A DNA stretch of 19,346 nt from positions 1 through 19,346 of the forward strand of contig JAVYAJ010000046.1 of NCBI GenBank assembly GCA_032229885.1, given 5' to 3'. A program made the translations under genes and the position numbers. Source of the stretch: Anammoximicrobium sp032229885 (GTDB taxonomy: Bacteria > Planctomycetota > Planctomycetia > Pirellulales > Pirellulaceae). Of the stretch, positions 14,035 through 19,346 are shown piece after piece. Position 1 is the first letter of the stretch. Each line of letters opens with the position of its first letter. Under the pieces are notes generated by a model, which saw only the letters and a list, made by a program, of their open reading frames with translations, searched no databases and was not told the DNA's origin.

Positions 14035-16362
14035 TCACAGCACGTCGCACGGATCGACGTCGACGATCCACTGGATGCCTTCGGGCGGTTTGAGCGCTTC
14101 AGTCGCCAGGCGGACGACGTTGCGGATGCGTTCGCGGTCGCGGCCCTGGACGAGCGCATGAAAGCGAAACATGCCGCGCAGTTTGGCGATCGGCGCCGGG
14201 GCCGGGCCGAGGATCCGAAGCTCGCCCGCGGCCGCGGCCGCGGACAGATCCGCAGGTGCGTCCGGCCCGACGACTTTGGGCCACGCGCGACGCAACAGGT
14301 CGACGACATGCGCGGCGAACGCCTCGGTCGGTTTGTCCGACGGACCGCGGACGACCAGCCGGATCATGGCGGCCATCGGCGGATAGCTGAACGCGGCGCG
14401 CACAGGCAGTTCGAGCTGGGCAAAGGCCGCAAAATCGTGCCGCGCCGCAGCCTGGATCGCGAAATGGTCCGGACTGAACGTCTGGACCAGGACCCAGCCG
14501 CCGTGTTCGCCGCGTCCCGTGCGCCCGGCCACCTGGGTCACCAACTGAAATGTCCGTTCGGCCGCGCGAAAATCCGGAAAGTGCAGCGTGGTGTCGGCGT
14601 TGATCACGCCGACCAGGGTGACGCCGGGAAAATCCAACCCCTTGGCGATCATCTGGGTTCCCAGCAGGATTTTGATCTCGCCGCTGCGAAATCGAGCCAG
14701 CGCTTGTTCATGGCTGCCCGGCCGCTGCATGCTGTCCGAGTCCATCCGCAGACACGGCGCCCGAGGAAACCGCGCTCGCACCTCTTGTTCCAGTTTCTGC
14801 GTGCCCAGCCCGGCGTACAGGATCCCGGTCGAGCTGCATTGAGGGCAGACCGTCGGCGCGGGGATCGTATGGTCGCAATAGTGGCACATCGCGCGGTTCG
14901 CGTCGCGATGATGCGTCAGCGCGATGTCGCAAGCGTCGCACTTGACGACGTGTCCACACGCGGGGCATTGGATCGTCGTCGAGTATCCGCGCCGATTCAA
15001 CAGCAAAATGATCTGCCCTCCGTCCTGCAGCGCCTGGGACATCGCCTGGTGCAGGCGACGGCTGATCGCGCCGCCACGATAGTATTCCTTTGTGGTCATC
15101 CGCAGATCGACGACCGTGACAGCCGGCAGCGGCCGATCGAGGACCCGCCGCGGCATTTCGAGCAGTTCGAACTCGCCGGACTGGGCTCGCTGCCAACTGT
15201 CCAGCGACGGAGTCGCCGAGCCCAGCACCAGGGGCACGTTCTCCTCGCGAGCCCGCCACAGGGCGACCTCGCGGGCGTGGTAGCGCGGCGCGATGTCCTG
15301 TTTGAACGAAGCTTCGTGCTCTTCGTCCAGGATGATCATCCCCAGATGCGGAGCGGGCGCGAACACGGCGCTGCGGGCCCCGATGACGACCTGGACCTCG
15401 CCCGCGGCGATCCGCTCCCAATGCCAGTGCCGTTCCGCGTCGGTCAGATGGCTGTGCAGCACGGCCACGCGATCGAACCGCGCTCGGAACCGCTCGCACG
15501 TCTGCGGCGTCAGGCTGATCTCTGGCACGAGCACGATCGCTTGGCGGCCAAAGCCGATCACCTCTTCGATCGCTCGAATATAGACCTCGGTCTTGCCGCT
15601 GCCGGTCACGCCGTGGATCAGCAGCGTCCGATGTTGCCGCGCGTGCAGCGCGGCCAACATCCGGTCCAGCGCCCGCTGTTGGTCCGCGTTCAGCTCGTGC
15701 GCCGATTGGCGAGGGTGCGGGCCGTCCGCCACGTCGGCCCTGCGAACGCGTCGCGAGATCTCGTGCACCAGCCCCAGCTTGCGCAGCCGCTGGATCGGGG
15801 CCAAGCTGCATCGGGCGGCCCGCGCCAACTGTTGCGGCGTCATCGGCTCGGGCGAGGCAGCCAGGACCTTCAGGGCCTCGCGCTGTTTGTCCGGCAGTTC
15901 CAAGTGGGCCAGCTCGGCGGACGCGCGCGGCGAAATGCGCAGATACTTTACCAGCCGCGTCCCCGCATGGCCGCGAACCGCTGCCGGGACCACAGCGTCC
16001 AGCACGACGCCCCACGGACACAGATAGTAGTCGGCCATCCACGCGGTCAAACCCAAGAGGTTCGACGTCAGCAGGGGCCGGTCGTCCATCAGGCTGAGCA
16101 CATCCTTGAGTGGACGGCCCACGTCGTGTCGATGTTCCAGGCGGACGCAATAGCCCGTCATCGTGCGGCCGCCACGTCCCAACGGCACGCGCACGCGGCG
16201 ACCGACGGAAACCGCGGATCGCAATCCTGCGGGAATGGCATAGTCGAACGGACCATACGGAGCTTCGGAGAATACGACCGTGGCCACATACGCGTCGCGG
16301 GCCGCGTCAATCTCCCACGCGGGAAGATCGGTCGGGAACAGGGATCGTTGCTGGGCGTTCAT
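14035..16362 (-). CDS. priA: Primosomal protein N' (replication restart helicase PriA)
   Basis: PriA recognises stalled or collapsed forks and reloads the replicative helicase. The N-terminal 3'-end-binding domain fills about the first 110 residues (YATVVFSEAPYGPFDYAIP). The superfamily 2 helicase core has Walker A GVTGSGKT (251-258), DEEH (346-349) and the motif near QVAGRTGRG. Eight zinc cysteines lie between 466 and 509, in pairs CPAC, CDAC, CHYC and CPQC. The C-terminus ends in IVDVDPCDVL, as usual for PriA. From ATG 16362 it has 775 residues. That start lacks a Shine-Dalgarno; ATG 16413 (17 residues longer) is a possible alternative. The open frame runs on to 16524, but that would overlap nadD. 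It is divergent from nadD. Confidence 0.96.
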   Translation of the reverse strand: MNAQQRSLFPTDLPAWEIDAARDAYVATVVFSEAPYGPFDYAIPAGLRSAVSVGRRVRVPLGRGGRTMTGYCVRLEHRHDVGRPLKDVLSLMDDRPLLTSNLLGLTAWMADYYLCPWGVVLDAVVPAAVRGHAGTRLVKYLRISPRASAELAHLELPDKQREALKVLAASPEPMTPQQLARAARCSLAPIQRLRKLGLVHEISRRVRRADVADGPHPRQSAHELNADQQRALDRMLAALHARQHRTLLIHGVTGSGKTEVYIRAIEEVIGFGRQAIVLVPEISLTPQTCERFRARFDRVAVLHSHLTDAERHWHWERIAAGEVQVVIGARSAVFAPAPHLGMIILDEEHEASFKQDIAPRYHAREVALWRAREENVPLVLGSATPSLDSWQRAQSGEFELLEMPRRVLDRPLPAVTVVDLRMTTKEYYRGGAISRRLHQAMSQALQDGGQIILLLNRRGYSTTIQCPACGHVVKCDACDIALTHHRDANRAMCHYCDHTIPAPTVCPQCSSTGILYAGLGTQKLEQEVRARFPRAPCLRMDSDSMQRPGSHEQALARFRSGEIKILLGTQMIAKGLDFPGVTLVGVINADTTLHFPDFRAAERTFQLVTQVAGRTGRGEHGGWVLVQTFSPDHFAIQAAARHDFAAFAQLELPVRAAFSYPPMAAMIRLVVRGPSDKPTEAFAAHVVDLLRRAWPKVVGPDAPADLSAAAAAGELRILGPAPAPIAKLRGMFRFHALVQGRDRERIRNVVRLATEALKPPEGIQWIVDVDPCDVL

Positions 16363-16473
16363 GTGGGCGCGGTTGGTGAACCTGAGTGGTTGATCCTCCG
16401 GGCACGGGTCCATAGTCGGATCCGCCTGCGTCTGATACGATACCAGACCGGGCAAACGAAGGGCAGGCGAACC

Positions 16474-17121
16474 ATGCGAGTCGGCATCTTGGGCGGGACG
16501 TTCGATCCCGTGCATTACGGACATCTACTGCTGGCCGAGAACTGCCGGGAACAGTGCCGGTTGGATCAGGTTCTGTTCCTGCCGGCGGCGATCCCGCCGC
16601 ACAAGCAGACCTGCCAAGTGACGGACGCCGCCAAACGCCTCGATATGGTACGGCTGGCGATCACCGGCCACGACGCGTTCGCCGTTTCGGAAATCGAGAT
16701 CCAACGCGGCGGGGTCACGTATACGGTCGACACGCTGACGGGGCTGCGCCAGCAGCGCGCCGATGACGAGCTGTTCTTCTTGATGGGCGCCGACTCGCTG
16801 CGAGACTTGCCGACGTGGCGCCAGGCGGCGCGAATCTGCGAGCTGGCCGTCCCCGTGGTCATTCGACGGGGAGACATGCCAGAGCCCGATTTCAGCGTGC
16901 TGGCCGATCTGGTCTCGGCTGACCGGCTGGAAACCATTCGGCGCCATCAAGTGCGGATGCCGCTGGTCGAGTTCAACAGCACGGCGATCCGTCAGGCGGT
17001 GGCCGATGGCCGCACGATCCGCTATCAAACGCCGCGCGCGGTCGAGAAATACATCCAGACGCACGAGCTGTACAAGCGGGCCGCGGGCGTCGAGTCGGGC
17101 GAGCGGCCGAAGCTCGGCTGA
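16474..17121 (+). CDS. nadD: Nicotinate-nucleotide adenylyltransferase
   Basis: NadD joins nicotinate mononucleotide and ATP to form deamido-NAD in NAD synthesis. The 215-residue product opens with the nucleotidyltransferase motif GILGGTFDPVHYGH (residues 4-17). It continues with FLPAAIPPHK, the FFLMGADSLRDLPTWR block, and the C-terminal FNSTAIRQAVADGRTIRYQTP, the usual (S)ST-x-IR signature. The ATG at 16474 sits directly before this motif, and GGCAGGCGA lies just upstream. A much longer open frame to the left (from 14158) is only the antisense shadow of priA. The gene faces priA across 111 bp and converges on the adenosyltransferase gene 104 bp downstream. In many genomes nadD sits with obgE or rsfS; that is not the case here. 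Confidence 0.97.
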   Translation: MRVGILGGTFDPVHYGHLLLAENCREQCRLDQVLFLPAAIPPHKQTCQVTDAAKRLDMVRLAITGHDAFAVSEIEIQRGGVTYTVDTLTGLRQQRADDELFFLMGADSLRDLPTWRQAARICELAVPVVIRRGDMPEPDFSVLADLVSADRLETIRRHQVRMPLVEFNSTAIRQAVADGRTIRYQTPRAVEKYIQTHELYKRAAGVESGERPKLG

Positions 17122-17225
17122 TCGTGCTCGAGCGGAATGACGGGGACCGCGCATCGGGGCGGCCGCGCATCGGGCGACCGCGTCGCACAACCATCGGCGG
17201 CGAGACCGTCAGAGCTGCGCGCGGC

Positions 17226-17783
17226 TCAATGGGATTTTGTCGGACGCCACACAACGTCTTCGATTCCGCGCTGGGCGTTGGCGACGCGCGCAGCGACGAA
17301 CAGAAAATCGCTCAACCGGTTCAAGTAGATGACGACCAACGGCGAAACCCGTTCGTCGGGCAGCGCGGCGAGCGTCACGGCCCGTCGTTCCGCGCGGCGG
17401 CAGACCGTCCGGGCGACGTGCAGCGCGGCCGCCGACGGTGCGCCGCCAGGTAGGATGAAGGCCGTCAGCGGCGCCAGCGTCTGTTCGAACCGGTCGATAT
17501 CTTCTTCGAGCTGTGCCACATGGCGTTGCTCGATCAACGCGATGGGCAACCGCTCGGGATCCGGCGCCGCCAACTGGGCGCCCAGATGAAACAGTTCGCT
17601 CTGTACTCGACGCACGACATCATCCAGATCCGGCGGCAAACCCGCGGCGCGGGCCAATCCCAATCCGGCGTTCAATTCATCGACGTCGCCATACGCCTCG
17701 ATGCGCGGATGATCCTTGGCGACACGCGCCGATCCGAGCAGACCTGTCTGGCCGGCGTCTCCCGTCTTGGTATAGATCTTCAT
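17226..17783 (-). CDS. Cob(I)alamin adenosyltransferase (PduO-type ATR)
   Basis: This 185-residue enzyme transfers the adenosyl group from ATP to cob(I)alamin, making the adenosylcobalamin used by radical mutases and some ribonucleotide reductases. All PduO-type hallmarks are present: MKIYTKTGDAGQTGLL at the N-terminus (ATP binding), RIEAYGDVDELNAGLG, FILPGG, the VCRRAERRAV helix and YLNRLSDFLFVAARVAN near the end. The start ATG at 17783 follows GAGG about six bases upstream. The open frame runs on to 18452, but that extension is Arg/Gly-rich spacer translation. The gene converges on nadD. No other cobalamin genes are in the window, so it may serve salvage of imported B12. Confidence 0.95.
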   Translation of the reverse strand: MKIYTKTGDAGQTGLLGSARVAKDHPRIEAYGDVDELNAGLGLARAAGLPPDLDDVVRRVQSELFHLGAQLAAPDPERLPIALIEQRHVAQLEEDIDRFEQTLAPLTAFILPGGAPSAAALHVARTVCRRAERRAVTLAALPDERVSPLVVIYLNRLSDFLFVAARVANAQRGIEDVVWRPTKSH

Positions 17784-17843
17784 CAGCGTCCTCTGGCGCC
17801 CCGCTCGCGCCTCGGCGGCCCTACCGCCGATCGACGCGCGACC

Positions 17844-17883
17844 GCGTCGATGGGCGAAACGCGTCGATGGGCGAAACGCGTCG
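17844..17883 (+). repeat. 17-bp tandem repeat x2.4
   Basis: Two perfect copies of GCGTCGATGGGCGAAAC (17844-17860 and 17861-17877) are followed by a partial third (17878-17883). It sits about 60 bp upstream of the adenosyltransferase start. The 17-bp period does not keep a reading frame, which fits non-coding DNA. Confidence 0.85.
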
Positions 17884-18125
17884 CGGCGTTCCTCGCGGTG
17901 GCGATACACACCATGCCGTTTTCGCAACCGGATCGCGCATTGTGGCAGACTCGATCGCGATGGCAAGTAGGGATGACCAACCGCGCAGCAACCCGGCGCT
18001 GAGAGCCTTCGCCCCGCGAGGGCTTTCTCGCAACGGCACGGACAGCGATCTCGGGCCAAGGCAGAGGGACCGGTTAAGGCTGGATCACCGGGTAGACTCG
18101 GCGACCGACAAAGGTACACTGGGTT

Positions 18126-18175
18126 TCGGGATGACGTCGCCATCGGAACGAGGCCGGACGGCGACGTCATCCCGA
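18126..18175. repeat. 16-bp perfect inverted repeat
   Basis: TCGGGATGACGTCGCC (18126-18141) is perfectly inverted as GGCGACGTCATCCCGA (18160-18175) around an 18-nt spacer. It lies 215 bp before the ABC start and 340 bp before the adenosyltransferase start. It may be a stable RNA hairpin, a two-site operator, or the ends of a tiny transposable element. Confidence 0.8.
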
Positions 18176-18390
18176 TCGCTTCGGCCGCTGCTGGGTGGGA
18201 TCGTCGCCCGATTCGGCAAGCGTTCCCGCCGCGACACTCGCACGCCGCGCGAAGACCAAGGCGGGTGCGAAACGCGCCTACCATGAACCGCCTCGCGATC
18301 CGCATCTGGCGCGTTCCAGACCGGACGTGTCCGAACGGAGCCCGAAAATCCGCGGAACCCCTGCGCGCTTGCCCGATGGAGAAGCTCGGT

Positions 18391-19104
18391 ATGCCGCACT
18401 CCGACACGCAGACGCCCGTCAGGCTGGCCTGCCGGCTCGATGAACTGACCAAGGACTATGTGCTCAAAGGCGAGACGGTCCATGCGCTGCGCGGAGTTTC
18501 GCTGGACGTGCCCGATGGTGACTACGTCGCGATCATGGGGCCATCGGGTTCGGGCAAGAGCACGCTGCTCAATCTGTTGGGATGCCTGGATCAGCCGACC
18601 TCCGGTTCGTACTTCCTGGGCGACGACGACGTGGCGCAGATGAACGACTGGGAACTGTCGCGCGTCCGCGCCAGCCGGATCGGCTTTGTCTTCCAGTCGT
18701 ACAATCTGATCCCTCAACTGACGGTCGTCGAGAACATCGAGGTTCCGCTGTACTACCAGGGGCACGTCAGTCGCGAGACCCGCGAGCGCTGCCGCGAGCT
18801 GGCGGCGATGGTCGGTCTGAGCGATCGGCTGAATCATCGCCCGATGCAGTTGTCCGGCGGCCAGCAGCAGCGTGTCGCGATCGCCCGCAGCCTGGTGAAC
18901 GATCCGTTCTTCATTCTGGCGGACGAAGCGACGGGGAACCTGGATACGAAGACGTCGCTCGAGATCCTGCAACTGTTCGAGGATTTGAACAACGAGGGGC
19001 GCACGATCATCATGGTGACCCACGAAGACGACGTCGCCGAGCACGCCAAACGCATCATCCGCCTGCGGGACGGCTTGTTGCAATCCGACGAACGGCGCCG
19101 ATAG
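18391..19104 (+). CDS. ABC transporter ATP-binding protein, MacB/LolD type
   Basis: The 237-residue protein is a stand-alone nucleotide-binding subunit of the family that powers MacB, LolCDE and FtsE-like exporters. Walker A is GPSGSGKST, the Q-loop is FVFQSYNLIPQLTVVENIEVPL, the signature is LSGGQQQR, Walker B is FILADEATGNLD, and the switch histidine is in MVTHEDD. The phrases ALRGVSLDVPDGDYVAIMG and GCLDQPTSGSYFLG are typical of this branch. ATG 18391 is preferred because GGAG lies nine bases upstream and homology begins shortly after; ATG 18376 and 18265 are open alternatives. The partner permease is not inside the window. The next 240 bp are non-coding, so it may be encoded further right or elsewhere. 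Substrate (lipoprotein, peptide or other) cannot be told. Confidence 0.95.
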   Translation: MPHSDTQTPVRLACRLDELTKDYVLKGETVHALRGVSLDVPDGDYVAIMGPSGSGKSTLLNLLGCLDQPTSGSYFLGDDDVAQMNDWELSRVRASRIGFVFQSYNLIPQLTVVENIEVPLYYQGHVSRETRERCRELAAMVGLSDRLNHRPMQLSGGQQQRVAIARSLVNDPFFILADEATGNLDTKTSLEILQLFEDLNNEGRTIIMVTHEDDVAEHAKRIIRLRDGLLQSDERRR

Positions 19105-19346
19105 GCCGGCAGCCTACCGGGTGAGCGCCTGCAACCCAAAAGTTTAGGGTCTTAGTTCGTATCATGCGCGCACCGTGCGCGCATCTTGTACACCGGTTTG
19201 TACAGTACACTTGTGGGTTATTGGCACTAGCACCCGTTTGGTGCAATTGCTATTGCATGACTTTTGCGCAGCACAGACGACAGGAAGCGTGTTGGCCGAA
19301 GGCCAACATCAACGTGTCACCGTGGCCCGGATGAATATGGCCTTCG
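19105..19346 (+). repeat. Hairpin-rich tail, composite dispersed repeat (copy 2)
   Basis: No gene was seen. Perfect short inverted repeats follow one another: ATGCGCGCA/TGCGCGCAT (19164-19172 and 19176-19184), TGTACA twice (19187-19192 and 19199-19204), TGCAAT/ATTGCA (19242-19247 and 19252-19257) and TGTTGGCC/GGCCAACA (19290-19297 and 19301-19308). AGCGCCTGCAACCCAA near 19126, TTGGCCGAAGGCC at about 19292-19304 and TCACCGTGGCC near 19317 repeat the order seen on the minus strand at 1-110. GC drops to about 45% at 19201-19260. Confidence 0.6.

Larger units (their letters stand above)
17784..18390. other. 607-bp divergent spacer between adenosyltransferase and ABC genes
   Basis: No gene is recognised. 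It should hold the promoters of both flanking genes. Contents seen are a 17-bp tandem repeat (17844-17883), a 16-bp perfect inverted repeat (18126-18175) and the ABC gene Shine-Dalgarno GGAG at 18378-18381. Open frames across it have low-complexity Arg-rich products without family likeness. Confidence 0.5.

Noticed and set aside
13607..14161. Plus-strand open frame through the repeat cluster
   Set aside because: The product is a translation of the hairpin repeats (recurring HGGPRSVVA), has no start context and overlaps the ends of real genes.
14158..16473. Long plus-strand frame upstream of and in frame with nadD
   Set aside because: It is the antisense of priA. The NadD family begins exactly at ATG 16474 with the GGTFDPVHYGH motif.
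17784..18452. N-terminal extension of the adenosyltransferase frame
   Set aside because: PduO-type enzymes start at MKIYTKTGD, a good ribosome site lies before 17783, and the extension is low-complexity and crosses the ABC gene start.

Overview
The window reads as a piece of a GC-rich planctomycete chromosome, most likely of the Pirellulales type. The evidence is indirect: large spacers filled with hairpin-forming dispersed repeats, an ECF-type sigma factor gene overlapping a membrane-anchored Hanks-type kinase gene, a short protein of the neutral ceramidase family, and a two-domain secreted esterase-like hydrolase. No rRNA, tRNA or taxonomic marker is present, so the assignment is an inference from gene style. 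Coding stretches are about 65% GC by hand count of sample lines.

Layout. Bases 1-120 hold a hairpin-rich dispersed repeat. A UbiD-family decarboxylase (121-2004, minus) is divergent from leucyl aminopeptidase pepA (2357-3817, plus), which is followed by 3-dehydroquinate synthase aroB (3991-5082, plus). A gene-poor, AT-richer island of about 1 kb follows (5083-6115). It contains the C-terminal scrap of an IS630-family transposase (5117-5368, minus). Next come a sigma-70 family (ECF-like) factor (6116-6745) and a serine/threonine kinase (6742-9318), overlapping by ATGA. After a 684-bp repeat-bearing spacer lies a ceramidase-family protein (10003-11355). It converges on a secreted alpha/beta hydrolase (11527-13620, minus). 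A cluster of hairpin repeats (about 13745-13980) separates that gene from primosomal helicase priA (14035-16362, minus). priA is divergent from nadD (16474-17121, plus), which converges on a cob(I)alamin adenosyltransferase (17226-17783, minus). The last gene is a MacB/LolD-type ABC transporter ATPase (18391-19104, plus), followed by another hairpin-rich tail.

How it works together. Most genes are housekeeping and look individually transcribed: aromatic amino acid precursors (aroB), NAD synthesis (nadD), replication restart (priA), adenosylcobalamin supply, peptide turnover (pepA) and probably quinone-type decarboxylation (UbiD family). The only tight operon is sigma factor plus kinase, which looks like a signalling module. 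Its kinase carries a transmembrane segment, then a helical stretch, then an outer region with repeated L-x-x-x-Q motifs like those of Spy/CpxP-type proteins. The other notable content lies in the spacers: a REP-like hairpin repeat family with inverted copies 4.4 kb apart, a composite repeat at both window ends in opposite orientation, a 16-bp perfect inverted repeat upstream of the ABC gene, and the transposon scar. I did not find a clearly new defence or biosynthetic system.
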